39,903 bases of DNA from Ignavibacteriales bacterium (GTDB taxonomy: Bacteria; Bacteroidota; Ignavibacteria; Ignavibacteriales; Melioribacteraceae), in assembly GCA_007280825.1 (NCBI GenBank), contig QYQI01000100.1, positions 1 through 39,903 of the forward strand, given 5' to 3'. Below the pieces are notes generated by a model that was not told where the DNA came from, made no database searches, and saw nothing but the letters and a program-made list of their open reading frames with translations. The translations under genes were made by a program, and so were the position numbers. Shown in pieces: positions 8,675 through 18,806 of this stretch (position 1 is the stretch's first letter; every line of letters starts with the position of its first letter).

Positions 8675-9786
8675 TACACTTGAGCAATTTTTAATTCTGT
8701 TGTCTTAACCGTCTGTCTTCCCACATTTACAATAATTCCAATTGACACTGCAAAAAGAATAATTGATGTACCGCCGAAACTGATAAATGGGAAAGTTATT
8801 CCGGTTGTTGGAATTAATCCTGTAACAACACATGCATTTATAAATGCGCTGACTATTATGTTAAATCCTAAACCTAAAACGAGAAGCTGACCAAATCTAT
8901 CTTGTGCTTTTTTGGCAATGACCAAACAAACTGCGAACAAGAAAAGAAATAAGAACAGAACAACTATTGCACCGACAAATCCAAGTTCTTCACCAAGAAT
9001 TGAAAAAATAAAATCGCCGTAAGATTCCGGAAGAAATAAATCGCTCTGTCTGCTGTGTCCTAATCCAACACCCAAAAGTCCCCCGCTGCCTAATGCAATT
9101 TTTGCCTGCTTTACTTGAATATTTATGTCTCCGCCATTGATCAAACTTTCGATAAATGTTATAACTCTTTCACGTGAGTGCCTGAATATCATCATGACAG
9201 AACCCAGAGTTAAACTTACAGGGACAATAATGCCGAGTATATGTTTTATCCTAGCACCTGCAACAAATAAAATTACAATTGAAGTAATTACTATGATTAA
9301 ACTTGTACTAACATTTGGTTGGATTAGAACCAATGCGCTAACAATCGCAACCCAGAATAACGGCAAAAGAAATCCTTTCTTAAAATCTTTTAGTTCGTCT
9401 CCCATTTTCTCCAGCATTACAGCCAAGTGAACAATTAAAATTACTTTAGCCGCTTCCGAAGGTTGGAATTGCATAAATCCAAGATCAATCCATCGTTGAG
9501 CGCCTTTAACTTTTGCCGCAAAGAGAAAAGTAAAAATCAATACGGTGATAATTAGTATTAATGCCCACTTACTGTACTCGCGGTATTTATCATAAGGGAA
9601 GTAGGAAAAAATTATCATCATCCCTACTGCAGCAAATACTTTCCATAAATGTGATTTGAATAAAAAGTAAAAGCTGTTAAATCTGGAAAAGCTGTAAGTA
9701 CCGCTGGCAGTAAAAACCATAATTGCGCCAAGCATAATAAAACCCACAACTAATCCGATCAATATTTTAACCGATGTATTCATCAA
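8674..9786 (-). CDS. ftsW: peptidoglycan glycosyltransferase FtsW
   Basis: FtsW is the SEDS-family polymerase that links lipid II into glycan strands at the septum, working with FtsI. The 370-residue protein is strongly hydrophobic with about ten predicted membrane spans. It has SEDS signatures FMQFQPSEAAKV (about 110-120), the loop GLGHSRQSDLFLPESYGDFIFSILGEE region, and GITFPFISFGGTS near the C-terminus. Position between murD and murG favours FtsW over RodA. It overlaps murD by four bases (ATGA) and murG by one. Confidence 0.96.
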   Translation of the reverse strand: MMNTSVKILIGLVVGFIMLGAIMVFTASGTYSFSRFNSFYFLFKSHLWKVFAAVGMMIIFSYFPYDKYREYSKWALILIITVLIFTFLFAAKVKGAQRWIDLGFMQFQPSEAAKVILIVHLAVMLEKMGDELKDFKKGFLLPLFWVAIVSALVLIQPNVSTSLIIVITSIVILFVAGARIKHILGIIVPVSLTLGSVMMIFRHSRERVITFIESLINGGDINIQVKQAKIALGSGGLLGVGLGHSRQSDLFLPESYGDFIFSILGEELGFVGAIVVLFLFLFLFAVCLVIAKKAQDRFGQLLVLGLGFNIIVSAFINACVVTGLIPTTGITFPFISFGGTSIILFAVSIGIIVNVGRQTVKTTELKIAQV

Positions 9787-11132
9787 ACCAATTTGTTTAC
9801 TTCTTCTTTGAAAACTTTTCCTCTATGTTCATAATTTTTGAACATATCAAAACTTGCACAAGCCGGTGAAAGCAAAACAACGCTACCCGGTTCTGCTTCT
9901 ATCCTCGCTGTTTCTACACAAGCTTTAAGAGATTCTTTTATTTCTGTTAATATTACTGAATTGAAATAATCATAAACTTTCTGTGCAGATGAACCGATAG
10001 CATAAATTTTCTTAACATGCTGTTTAACTAATTCTTTAATTTGATCGTAGTTATTACCTTTATCTTTACCACCGAGTATTAGGTACAAAGGTTTATCAAA
10101 ACTTTTTAGAGCTACGTAAACGGAATCTACATTTGTTGCTTTTGAATCGTTATAATATTCAACACCGTTAAGTTCACGTACAAATTCAATTCTATGCTCT
10201 ACGCTCTTAAATGATGAAAATGCATTTCTAATTTTTTGATTCGGTACATCCAATAACTTTGCTATGATCAGAACAGGAAGTGCATTTGCAATATTATGTT
10301 CGCCCTTGATAAACAAATCGCTGGCAGAGCAGATCTCACTAATTTTTCCGAACCATGAAAAGAAGATCTTGCCTTCTTTATAAAAAGCGCCGGCTGGAAC
10401 TTCGCTTAATAATGAGAAGGCAAGTTTCTGAACTTTTTTGTTCTTCAAATTATTTTTTATGTTTTGATCATCTGCGTTATAAATAAAAAAGTCTTCTTCG
10501 ATTTGATTCTTGGCAATTCTAATTTTTGCAGAAATGTATTCAACAAAAATATTATTGTATCTATCAAGATGATCCGGAGTAATATTTAGTATCATTGAAA
10601 AGCGCGGCTTGAACTGATCTATAAAATCCAATTGGAAACTTGAAGTTTCCAAGGAAACAAATTCATCTTCTCTCACATCAAGTGTGATTTCGGAAAATGC
10701 TTCGCCGATATTTCCCGCTGAATAACATTTTATTCCTGCTTGATTCAAAGTATAATTCATTAAAGCCGTAGTTGTTGTTTTTCCATTCGTGCCGGTTATG
10801 GAAATAATACTGCCTTTACAAAACCATGATGCAAATTCAACTTCACTGACAACTTTTATATTTTTTTTCAGAGCATTAGTCAGTACAATAGAATTAGTCG
10901 GTACGCCGGGACTTGTTACGATTAGAGCGCAATCATAAACTTTCTCTGTGTGAGCGCCGCATTCATAAGCAATTGATTCAGACTTCAAAACAGAAATCGA
11001 ATCAATTAAATCTTTTTCCGGACTGCTATCGCTTACAAACGGAACAGCACCAAGTTTCTTTGCAAGTTTGGCTGCACCTAATCCGCTGCGTACGGCGCCA
11101 ATGATCGATATTTTTTTCCCGCTTATATCCAT
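9783..11132 (-). CDS. murD: UDP-N-acetylmuramoylalanine--D-glutamate ligase
   Basis: MurD adds D-glutamate to UDP-MurNAc-L-Ala. The 449-residue Mur ligase has an N-terminal UDP-binding fold beginning DISGKKISIIGAVRSGLGAAKL, the P-loop ITGTNGKTTTTALM (about 112-125), a central domain with NITPDHLDRY, and a C-terminal LSPACASFDMFKNYEHRG motif diagnostic of MurD. It begins at the ATG at 11132, which shares one base with the mraY stop (TAATG), and ends inside the start of ftsW. Confidence 0.97.
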   Translation of the reverse strand: MDISGKKISIIGAVRSGLGAAKLAKKLGAVPFVSDSSPEKDLIDSISVLKSESIAYECGAHTEKVYDCALIVTSPGVPTNSIVLTNALKKNIKVVSEVEFASWFCKGSIISITGTNGKTTTTALMNYTLNQAGIKCYSAGNIGEAFSEITLDVREDEFVSLETSSFQLDFIDQFKPRFSMILNITPDHLDRYNNIFVEYISAKIRIAKNQIEEDFFIYNADDQNIKNNLKNKKVQKLAFSLLSEVPAGAFYKEGKIFFSWFGKISEICSASDLFIKGEHNIANALPVLIIAKLLDVPNQKIRNAFSSFKSVEHRIEFVRELNGVEYYNDSKATNVDSVYVALKSFDKPLYLILGGKDKGNNYDQIKELVKQHVKKIYAIGSSAQKVYDYFNSVILTEIKESLKACVETARIEAEPGSVVLLSPACASFDMFKNYEHRGKVFKEEVNKLV

Positions 11133-12241
11133 TATCTAATTTTGAATGAAGCTAAACTCATTAATGCTAAAATTATTGTGATGATATAAAATCGTATTAC
11201 AATTTTCGGTTCTGCCCAATTCAGTTGTTCAAAGTGATGGTGAATCGGAGCCATCTTAAAAACTCTTCTTCCTTCACCGTATTTTTTCTTTGTGTATTTG
11301 AAATAAAGACGTTGAATGATCACGGATAATGTTTCAATAAAAAATATTCCGCCAAGAATTGGAATTAATAAATCTTTTTTAACAAGAATCATCATTACAC
11401 CAAAAGCACCGCCGAGTGCAAGAGAACCTGTATCACCCATAAAAACTTGAGCCGGATAAAAATTGAACCAAAGAAATCCAAGTCCAGCACCGATCAACGC
11501 TGCAATGAAAACAGTTAATTCTCCACTGCCTGGTAAATAAATTATATTTAGATAATCTGAATAGATAACGTTGCCGGTTACATAAACTATTATTGCGAGC
11601 GCTAGCATTACAATAATTATCGTACCGATAGCAAGTCCGTCAAGTCCGTCTGTTAGATTTACAGCGTTCGAAAGTGCGGTAATAATGAAAACAACCCACG
11701 GTATATATAGATAGGAAAAATCCCAATTCAGATTTTTGAAGAATGGTAAAGTCGTTTGTGTATTGTATTGCGCAAATTCGGGTAAGTAATAAACCGCAAA
11801 TCCAACAACTAGACCAACAAAAATTTGTCCCATTAATTTGTAACGGGCAATTAATCCTTGAGGAACTTTTTTGACTACTTTCAAATAATCATCTAAGAAA
11901 CCAACACCGCCTAAAAACACAGTGCCGAACAAAACCAAAATGATATATATACTTTTAATATCGCTCCACAATAGGACCGGAACAATGACCGATAAGAGAA
12001 TTATTAAACCTCCCATTGTGGGGGTTCCTTGTTTCTTCTTGTGTGTTTGCGGTCCCTCTTCACGAATCGGTTGGTCAATTTGATTTTTCTTTAACCGTCG
12101 GATTATTTTAGGTCCGAAAATAAAAGAGATCAACAATGCTGTAATAGCTGCAACCGCTGAACGAAATGTTAAGAAGCGGAACACATCAAATCCGGGTGGA
12201 TTATAAACTTTATTTATATACTCAAGCAAATAGTAGAACAT
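11132..12241 (-). CDS. mraY: phospho-N-acetylmuramoyl-pentapeptide-transferase
   Basis: MraY transfers phospho-MurNAc-pentapeptide from UDP to undecaprenyl phosphate, forming lipid I in the inner membrane. The 369-residue polytopic protein (about ten membrane spans) has the conserved cytoplasmic motifs NLTDGLDGLA, FMGDTGSLALGG and the histidine-rich APIHHHFE. The Asp pairs and the HHH are residues linked to Mg and substrate binding in this family. The sequence GPQTHKKKQGTPTMGG near residue 65 is also typical. It shares single bases with both murF (stop) and murD (start), so coupling is likely on both sides. Confidence 0.98.
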   Translation of the reverse strand: MFYYLLEYINKVYNPPGFDVFRFLTFRSAVAAITALLISFIFGPKIIRRLKKNQIDQPIREEGPQTHKKKQGTPTMGGLIILLSVIVPVLLWSDIKSIYIILVLFGTVFLGGVGFLDDYLKVVKKVPQGLIARYKLMGQIFVGLVVGFAVYYLPEFAQYNTQTTLPFFKNLNWDFSYLYIPWVVFIITALSNAVNLTDGLDGLAIGTIIIVMLALAIIVYVTGNVIYSDYLNIIYLPGSGELTVFIAALIGAGLGFLWFNFYPAQVFMGDTGSLALGGAFGVMMILVKKDLLIPILGGIFFIETLSVIIQRLYFKYTKKKYGEGRRVFKMAPIHHHFEQLNWAEPKIVIRFYIITIILALMSLASFKIR

Positions 12242-13629
12242 TATTCAAACCTTTTCTCCAATGTGTTAACAAATTCTTCCATCTTCATTCCGCGGGAACC
12301 TTTTACAAGAATAACCGAGTTCTCAATTTCTTCGTACTGTAAATAGAGAGACAATGCTTCGCGAATGTGAAAGTGGATTGATTTTACTTTTTTCTTTCTG
12401 AGTGCTTTGTTCAAATGTTTCATCATATTACCGGTAGTAAGAACAAATAAGTTTTTATCCGACGAAAAAAGCTTTGCTAAATCTTTATGTAATTTTTCAG
12501 ATTGTTTACCGAGTTCTAACATATCTCCGAGTACGATTATTTTCCTTTTATGTGTTTTAATCTTTTTAATTAGATCTACTGCCGATTCTACCGAAGCTGG
12601 GCTTGAATTATAAGTGTCATCAATAACAACAGCATCTTTAAATTTCTTTACTTCTAATCTTCCATGAACCGGTTTAATATTTTTTGTTCCGTTGATAATT
12701 TCGTTACCTGTCAATCCAAGTTTTAGCACCACAGCAGAAGCCGCTAAAAAATTCTTTGCATTCGATTCACCATAAACTGGAAGAATGGTTTCAATTTTTT
12801 TTCCTTTGTATGAAATTTTAATTTTTGTTCTGCCGTCATTTGTATAATCTAAAATCTTCCCTTTTACATTTACAGAACCATTAAATCCATAGGTAATTTT
12901 ATTCCAATAATTTTTTGAATGTTTTCTAATGATCGGATCATCCATATTCAAGAAAACCGTGCCGCCATGCATCTCGGTAATATCAAGCAGAGCAGATTTT
13001 TCTTTATAAACTCCTTCTCTATTCTTGAAATATTCTAAATGTGTATCGCCGATATTTGTAATCAATGCATAATCCGGTCTGGAAATATTTGCCGAATATT
13101 CAATCTCATTAAAATGATTTGTGCCTTGTTCGAGAACCAACGCTTCACACTTTTCATCAGTTCCTAAAATTGTTAACGGAACGCCGATATGATTGTTATT
13201 GTTCGCCGCTGTTTTAACAACATTATATTTTTCACTAAGTAGAGAAGCCATCATTTCTTTAACCGTTGTTTTACCATTACTTCCTGTGATTGAAATAACC
13301 TTTGCCGAAATTTTGTTGCGCCAAATTTTTGCAAGCTCGCCATATACTCTTGTCGTGTTATTAACAGCGACAACGGGAATTTCGAGGAAGCTAAATTTCT
13401 TCAACTTCCTCGAATCAATAATTACTGCATTAGCCCCTTTCTTAAGAGCATCGAGAATAAAATCGTGTCCGTCATATTTTTCACCTTTGATAGCAACGAA
13501 CAAACTTCCTTTTTTTACTCTGCGCGAATCAATCTCAACATTCGAAACCGGTTTGAATGCATCGGGATTGTAAATCACCGCAGATGAAATATTAAATAAA
13601 TCCTCGATCGTAATTTTTATCTTGCCCAT
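12241..13629 (-). CDS. murF: UDP-N-acetylmuramoyl-tripeptide--D-alanyl-D-alanine ligase
   Basis: MurF adds D-Ala-D-Ala to the UDP-MurNAc tripeptide, completing the pentapeptide. The 462-residue Mur ligase has the N-terminal substrate-binding segment with IDSRRVKKGSLFVAIKGEKYDGHDF (typical of MurE and MurF), the P-loop ITGSNGKTTVKEMM, the LEQGTNHFNEI motif and a C-terminal VIDDTYNSSPAS motif, which is characteristic of MurF. Its ATG lies inside murE, an overlap of 13 bases. No ddl gene for making D-Ala-D-Ala is in the cluster. Confidence 0.97.
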   Translation of the reverse strand: MGKIKITIEDLFNISSAVIYNPDAFKPVSNVEIDSRRVKKGSLFVAIKGEKYDGHDFILDALKKGANAVIIDSRKLKKFSFLEIPVVAVNNTTRVYGELAKIWRNKISAKVISITGSNGKTTVKEMMASLLSEKYNVVKTAANNNNHIGVPLTILGTDEKCEALVLEQGTNHFNEIEYSANISRPDYALITNIGDTHLEYFKNREGVYKEKSALLDITEMHGGTVFLNMDDPIIRKHSKNYWNKITYGFNGSVNVKGKILDYTNDGRTKIKISYKGKKIETILPVYGESNAKNFLAASAVVLKLGLTGNEIINGTKNIKPVHGRLEVKKFKDAVVIDDTYNSSPASVESAVDLIKKIKTHKRKIIVLGDMLELGKQSEKLHKDLAKLFSSDKNLFVLTTGNMMKHLNKALRKKKVKSIHFHIREALSLYLQYEEIENSVILVKGSRGMKMEEFVNTLEKRFE

Positions 13630-15095
13630 TCAGTCAAATATTTTTGTGCAAGTTCTTTATCAGAAAAGTGTTTTCTAACACCGTTAATTTCTTGATAACT
13701 CTCATGCCCTTTACCTGCAACGAGAATAATTGCATTGTCTTCGCTTTCAAAAATTGCAGAATGAATTGCTTCTTCTCTGTTCTCTATAACTCGATAGTTA
13801 TTTGATTTGATACCTTTTAAAATTTCATCAATGATAAAAAATGGATCTTCAGTTCTCGGATTATCCGATGTTATATAAATTTGATCGCTCATAGAAGCGG
13901 CGATATTACCCATGATGGGACGTTTTGTTCTATCGCGGTCTCCGCCGCAACCGAACACAGTGTAAACAGGTCTCTCTTCTTTAACAATATACCGAACAGC
14001 TGTAAGAGCCTGCATGAGTGAATCGGATGTGTGTGAATAATCAACAATAACTTTTTTATTTTTCTTTGAGATAATTTCAAATCTTCCGGGTACCTGCGGA
14101 GTATTTTTAATTCCATCAATTGCAATTTGATAATCTATTCCGCTTACAACTGCAGTCTCAAAAGCAGATGCTGCATTGAAAGCATTAAAATGTCCGATCA
14201 AACTTGTTGACAAATGATAATCTTTTCCTTTCCAGCTCAAATCAAAATTTGTTCCTTCAAGTGAGTACTTAATATTCTTAACTCTGCACAATGCTTTTTC
14301 ACTTATTCCATAAGAATATTTTTGCGCTGATGAATCTTTTATCAACTTGCTGGAGCTGTTATCATCAATGTTATAAATAATTTTTCCGGTAGAAGAAATC
14401 ATATCAAATAAAATCTTCTTCGATTCAAGATAGTGTTCAAAAGTTTTGTGATAATCCATATGGTCGGATGTGATGTTTGTAAAAATTCCGACACCAAATT
14501 TCAAGTAATCTACTCTGTTCAATCTAAGGGCATGAGAAGAAACTTCCATTACACATTGCGAACAGTTTTCATTCACCATTTGCGCTAATAAGGAATTGAT
14601 CTCATGTGATTGTGGAGTTGTAAGCAATGTCTTCACTTCGTTCTTGCCGATATAATTTGCAATGGTTCCGATTAATCCAGTTTTAAATCCGGCTTGTTCA
14701 AAAATATTCTTTACAAAAAATGCTGTTGTGGTTTTTCCTTTTGTACCGGTGATACCGATTAGGTTTAATTTCTTTGAAGGTTCTCCGTAAAAAACATTTG
14801 AGAACTCAGCGAGTGATTTTCTACTGTCTTTAACAACAATCTTAATGCATCCTGAGTGAGAAAATATTTGATCCGGAATAGCTTTCGGATTTTGTAATAC
14901 AATAGCAGCAACACCTTTATTAATTACATCGTTAATAAAATTATGTCCGTCAGTTTTGAATCCTTCAATAGCAAAAAAGAGCGAGTTGTTAGATGAAGTG
15001 CGTGAATCAATTGTTATTTCGGTGATCTCTTTCAGTTCGGCATTGCCAGCAACTTGAATAGTTTTCACCTTATTTAACAAGTCAGAAAGCTTCAT
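13617..15095 (-). CDS. murE: UDP-N-acetylmuramoyl-L-alanyl-D-glutamate--2,6-diaminopimelate ligase
   Basis: MurE adds the third stem-peptide residue. The 492-residue protein has the P-loop ITGTKGKTTTAFF (about 115-127) and the motif DNPR at 411-414. In characterised MurE enzymes DNPR recognises meso-diaminopimelate, so this organism most likely has mDAP-type peptidoglycan (known motif, inferred specificity). The C-terminal GKGHESYQ segment is also conserved. The start codon at 15095 directly abuts the ftsI stop, with no base between. Confidence 0.97.
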   Translation of the reverse strand: MKLSDLLNKVKTIQVAGNAELKEITEITIDSRTSSNNSLFFAIEGFKTDGHNFINDVINKGVAAIVLQNPKAIPDQIFSHSGCIKIVVKDSRKSLAEFSNVFYGEPSKKLNLIGITGTKGKTTTAFFVKNIFEQAGFKTGLIGTIANYIGKNEVKTLLTTPQSHEINSLLAQMVNENCSQCVMEVSSHALRLNRVDYLKFGVGIFTNITSDHMDYHKTFEHYLESKKILFDMISSTGKIIYNIDDNSSSKLIKDSSAQKYSYGISEKALCRVKNIKYSLEGTNFDLSWKGKDYHLSTSLIGHFNAFNAASAFETAVVSGIDYQIAIDGIKNTPQVPGRFEIISKKNKKVIVDYSHTSDSLMQALTAVRYIVKEERPVYTVFGCGGDRDRTKRPIMGNIAASMSDQIYITSDNPRTEDPFFIIDEILKGIKSNNYRVIENREEAIHSAIFESEDNAIILVAGKGHESYQEINGVRKHFSDKELAQKYLTEWAR

Positions 15096-17117
15096 TCAGT
15101 TAGTACTCGCAGTTACTTTTTTAATTAATGGTTCACATTTAAGAAGACAGACAGTACCTGGAATTATATTCGATCCCGGTTCGAGATTTTGCCAAACAAC
15201 TTTGCCCGTTCCAATTACTTTATACTGCATTCCTATTTCATTTAACCGTGCAATTGCATCTCTCATTGATTGATTAATAAGATTAGGCATGGTTGTTGGG
15301 TTCTCATTATAAATTTTTCTTGTGGAAATATTTGTTAATGATTTATCGCCAACATTTAAAAACGAAACTGATTTTGTTTTAGGTGCCGTTTTGATATCGG
15401 CAACAAGTTGATCTATTAAATTTTGTTTTCTTTCAATTTTCTTTTTGTTTGGAACTAAACTCAGATTTGTTTCGATCATTCTTTTTGCAACCTCGCGGAA
15501 AATCGGTGCTGCAACTAAACCGCCGTATTGCCCGACTTGTGGAGCGTTGATCAGAATAAAACAAATCACTTTAGGATCATCTGCCGGGAAATATCCTATG
15601 AAGGATGAATTGTGCTGACTACTTGAATATGATTTATTCACAAGCTGTTGCGACGTTCCGGTCTTACCGCCGACAAGAACATCGGGCAGTTGGGCCTCTA
15701 TACCGGTTCCATGCTCTACAACTCCAACCATAAAATCTTTTATTAAATCCGAAGTGGATTTTTCGATAACAGTTCTAATTTTTTTTGTTTGATTTTCTAA
15801 TATGATCTTACCGTTTTGATCTGTAATTGATTTTAAGATGAACGGTTGTAATAATGTTCCGCCGTTAACAATTGCACTATAGGCAGCAATCATTTGAAGC
15901 GGTGTAACAGCTATTTCATAACCAAATGAAACAAATGGTTTTGTCAGAGCAGAAAAACTTCCCGGTTTTTTTAGAAGACCATTAGCTTCACTAGGAAGAT
16001 CAACAGAAGTTGCATTACTAAATCCGAAATCGCGTAAATATTTATAAAGAGTTTCATCATCAATTCTTTCTGAAAGTTTTGCCATCCCAACATTACTTGA
16101 TTGTTCCAATACCTGACGAACAGTAAGGTTCTCGTGCTTGTGAGTATCTTCAATTTTTACATTCTTGTAAACGAATGTCCCATTCTCTGTATTAATAATT
16201 TCATTCTCTTTCGCTAATCCACGATCAAATAATATTGACATGATGATTGCTTTAATAGTTGATCCGGGTTCGTATGTGTCAGTTATAGCTCTGTTACGTC
16301 GTGAGTCTGCTGGAAATAATTCATAGTTTGCCGGATCAAAATCCGGTGAGTTTGCTAGCGCAAGAATTTCTCCTGTGTTCGGATTCATAATAATTCCAAC
16401 AGCAGATTGACCATTATATTTTTGCAACCCAGTGGATAATTCCTCTTCTAAAATTTTTTGATATGTTTTATTAATTGTTAAGTTGATGTTATTTCCCGGT
16501 ATTGCTGCTTTAGATATGTTTTCATCTATTGAAAGGATTCTTCCTAACACATCACGTTCGTAAGTGTACATGCCGTCGGTTCCCATCAATTCATTTTCGT
16601 AAACTTTTTCAATTCCTTCTACTCCAACCATATCGCGGTTAACATACCCCAACACATGCGAAGCCAGACTTCCGTACGGATAAATACGGGTAAAGTCTTC
16701 TTCTGAGAAGAGTCCTTCAATAACATTCTTTTTTATTTGGAAAGCTTTATCCATAGAAACTTTCTTTTCCAGACAAACATTTGTAAATCCATCATCAATT
16801 ATTTTTTTATAATATTCTTTCTTATTGGCAAAGACGCGGGAGAAAATGGAAACTACTGAATCAACTCTTTGCGGAGTCATCATTCTTCTATCCACATAAA
16901 ATGAAATATTATCCATAGTGTAACTAAGTACTTCTCCATTCGCATCTTTGATCGTGCCGCGTTCAGCTTTAACGCTTTGCGGTTTATTCTGTTGTCTATC
17001 CGCAATGAGAGTATAATATTCATGTTTGGAAATCTGAATCGTAAATAATTTTACGATCAATAAAACAAAGACCAGCAGAAGTAATCCGGTTATTATTAGT
17101 GCGCGCGAATTAATCAT
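15096..17117 (-). CDS. ftsI: septal penicillin-binding protein FtsI (class B PBP) with C-terminal PASTA domain
   Basis: This is the transpeptidase that crosslinks septal peptidoglycan, partner of FtsW. The 673-residue protein has one N-terminal membrane helix (about 5-25), a dimerisation/pedestal domain (about 45-200), and a transpeptidase domain with the three active-site motifs STIK (286-289, catalytic Ser286), SSN (340-342) and KTGT (485-488). From about 610 to 668 follows one PASTA domain (PNLINQSMRDAIARL...PGTVCLLKC). E. coli FtsI lacks PASTA. The arrangement resembles SpoVD/PBP2x-like proteins and is usual in several Bacteroidota-related lineages. It overlaps the FtsL-like gene by eight bases. 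Confidence 0.96.
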   Translation of the reverse strand: MINSRALIITGLLLLVFVLLIVKLFTIQISKHEYYTLIADRQQNKPQSVKAERGTIKDANGEVLSYTMDNISFYVDRRMMTPQRVDSVVSIFSRVFANKKEYYKKIIDDGFTNVCLEKKVSMDKAFQIKKNVIEGLFSEEDFTRIYPYGSLASHVLGYVNRDMVGVEGIEKVYENELMGTDGMYTYERDVLGRILSIDENISKAAIPGNNINLTINKTYQKILEEELSTGLQKYNGQSAVGIIMNPNTGEILALANSPDFDPANYELFPADSRRNRAITDTYEPGSTIKAIIMSILFDRGLAKENEIINTENGTFVYKNVKIEDTHKHENLTVRQVLEQSSNVGMAKLSERIDDETLYKYLRDFGFSNATSVDLPSEANGLLKKPGSFSALTKPFVSFGYEIAVTPLQMIAAYSAIVNGGTLLQPFILKSITDQNGKIILENQTKKIRTVIEKSTSDLIKDFMVGVVEHGTGIEAQLPDVLVGGKTGTSQQLVNKSYSSSQHNSSFIGYFPADDPKVICFILINAPQVGQYGGLVAAPIFREVAKRMIETNLSLVPNKKKIERKQNLIDQLVADIKTAPKTKSVSFLNVGDKSLTNISTRKIYNENPTTMPNLINQSMRDAIARLNEIGMQYKVIGTGKVVWQNLEPGSNIIPGTVCLLKCEPLIKKVTASTN

Positions 17118-17433
17118 ATTTTTGATTTAATAACTTTTCAATTTGTTTTATTTGATCTTTTGAAACGGATATGGTTTCTAAATTATCGCTTGGACGAATG
17201 AGTCCGATCGAATCCTGAGCATAAACAACAATTCTATCTTCGGCTGTCCATTTTTGAATTTCTACCATTTTCCCTTCAACTAAATTGAGTTTTACGTTGA
17301 GAGAATCTTGTTTACTTATTTTTTGTCTATTCATTCTTTTAATTTCTGTTACACTTGCTACGTAAGTAAAAAGTAAAATTGCAACGGCCGTAATTATTTC
17401 TATAAAACTTTTAAGTGATGATCCTTTTTTCAT
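17110..17433 (-). CDS. ftsL: FtsL-like division protein
   Basis: A 107-residue bitopic membrane protein. The cytoplasmic N-terminus is basic (MKKGSSLK). There is one transmembrane helix at about 9-27, then a short heptad-like helical segment (about 30-60) and a C-terminal region ending LLNQKYD. FtsL sequences are poorly conserved. The call rests on topology and on the canonical place between rsmH and ftsI. FtsL is expected to form a complex with FtsB and FtsQ and to activate FtsWI. It shares one base with the rsmH stop (TAATG) and overlaps ftsI by eight bases. Confidence 0.75.
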   Translation of the reverse strand: MKKGSSLKSFIEIITAVAILLFTYVASVTEIKRMNRQKISKQDSLNVKLNLVEGKMVEIQKWTAEDRIVVYAQDSIGLIRPSDNLETISVSKDQIKQIEKLLNQKYD

Positions 17434-18350
17434 TAAACTCTTTCCGCGACACGCATTTTAGCACTGCGAGCTCTACGATTAATATTTATTTCTAACTCAT
17501 TAGGAGTTAGTGCTTTTGTAATCTTTTTTAATCTCTGTTTTTTATCACAAATACAAATCGGCGTTCCGGGCGGACAAATACAATCCAAGCTTTCATATCT
17601 AATTTTTTCTTTAACAATTCTATCTTCAAGAGAATGATATGATAAAACAACTATTCTGCCTCCGGGTTTTAATAGAGTTACCGACTTGTCTAAAAATATT
17701 TTCAATTCATTGAGTTCATCGTTGACAAAAATTCTTAAAGCTTGAAATACTCTTGACAAAGTTTTTGTATGATATCTTTGAGGTGTAATCTGTTCAATTA
17801 TTTTTCTGAGTTGAGATGTGCGGGAAAATTTTTCCGTAGTTCTGAAATTGACAATTTTCTGTGCGATCTTTCTGGCGTTTTTTTCTTCACCGTATTCAAA
17901 TAGAATTTTAGCAATCTCTTCTTGAGAAAATTTATTCAACAGATCTGAGGCAGTAATTCCTTTTTCAATATTCATCCTGAGATCAAGAGCTGCATCTTCT
18001 CTAAAAGTAAATCCGGATTCTACCGAATCCAGTTGATAAGAAGACACTCCCAAGTCCGCTAAGATGCCGTCAAAACCGTCAATGAACTCAATCTTTGATA
18101 TTGAATCAATGTCTGTAAAACTTGTCCGGTAAATTGAAAATCTTTTATCGCTGCTAAATTTTTCTTTACAGTATTCAAAAGCTTTAGAGTCTTTATCTGT
18201 AGCAATTAATTTTCCATCGTCGTTTATTTTTTCTAAAATCTTTTCCGAATGTCCGCCAAATCCCGCTGTGCCATCGAAATAAATTCCATCCTTTTTTGTA
18301 ACTAAATAATCAATGCTTTCTTTCAAAAGCACAGGTACATGAAAACTCAT
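17433..18350 (-). CDS. rsmH: 16S rRNA (cytosine(1402)-N(4))-methyltransferase
   Basis: RsmH (formerly MraW) methylates N4 of C1402 in the 16S rRNA decoding centre using S-adenosylmethionine. The 305-residue protein has the SAM-binding DGTAGFGGHS at 26-35 and the family motifs ILADLGVSSYQLD, DLRMN and SYHSLEDRIVK. A C-terminal segment RRARSAKMRVAERV is standard for the family. Its ATG overlaps the mraZ stop by four bases. Length and order are canonical for the dcw cluster. Confidence 0.98.
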   Translation of the reverse strand: MSFHVPVLLKESIDYLVTKKDGIYFDGTAGFGGHSEKILEKINDDGKLIATDKDSKAFEYCKEKFSSDKRFSIYRTSFTDIDSISKIEFIDGFDGILADLGVSSYQLDSVESGFTFREDAALDLRMNIEKGITASDLLNKFSQEEIAKILFEYGEEKNARKIAQKIVNFRTTEKFSRTSQLRKIIEQITPQRYHTKTLSRVFQALRIFVNDELNELKIFLDKSVTLLKPGGRIVVLSYHSLEDRIVKEKIRYESLDCICPPGTPICICDKKQRLKKITKALTPNELEININRRARSAKMRVAERV

Positions 18351-18796
18351 TTCGGTTTTTTCTGCATTATCTGTTTTGCAATTTCAGCAAATGGTTTTGT
18401 GTTCTCTTTTTTCTGAGTTTCGTAAAGTTCAGGGTTCCAAATTTCGATCTTCTTATTTTGTCCAAGGATAAAAACTTCCCGTTCTATCCCGGCGAATTCC
18501 AATAAATTTTTTGGAACTAATAATCTTGATTGAGAATCAAGTTTATATTCGGCAGCTAATTCAAAAAGCATTCTTTTGAAAGCAGATTCTTCTGGATCAA
18601 AATCATCAAGCTGGTTTACCCGGGTTAGTACTTCTTCTTTCCAAAAATCTTGAGGATAGATATCAATACATTGAACGATTCCGCGAGTCATTACAAAAGT
18701 TTCGTTCGCAGATTCATTAACATATTTTTTAAAAATGGAAGGGATACTTATTCTTCCTTTTGCATCAACAGAGTATTTAAAACTACCTATGAACAT
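18347..18796 (-). CDS. mraZ: transcriptional regulator MraZ
   Basis: MraZ is a ring-forming DNA-binding protein that in other bacteria represses or activates the dcw promoter from which it is transcribed. The 149-residue protein holds two SpoVT-AbrB half-domains, with signature turns DAKGRISIP (about 12-20) and DSQSRLLVP (about 90-98). It is first in the dcw operon. The ATG at 18796 lies about 50 bases downstream of a promoter candidate (18845-18875), and the leader between them has repeat elements that could be its own operator. Confidence 0.96.
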   Translation of the reverse strand: MFIGSFKYSVDAKGRISIPSIFKKYVNESANETFVMTRGIVQCIDIYPQDFWKEEVLTRVNQLDDFDPEESAFKRMLFELAAEYKLDSQSRLLVPKNLLEFAGIEREVFILGQNKKIEIWNPELYETQKKENTKPFAEIAKQIMQKKPK

Positions 18797-18806
18797 TGCT
18801 CATCCA

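Noticed and set aside
13193..13573. 126-codon plus-strand frame opposite murF
   Set aside because: Antisense shadow of a well-supported gene; hydrophobic composition results from the complementary codons.
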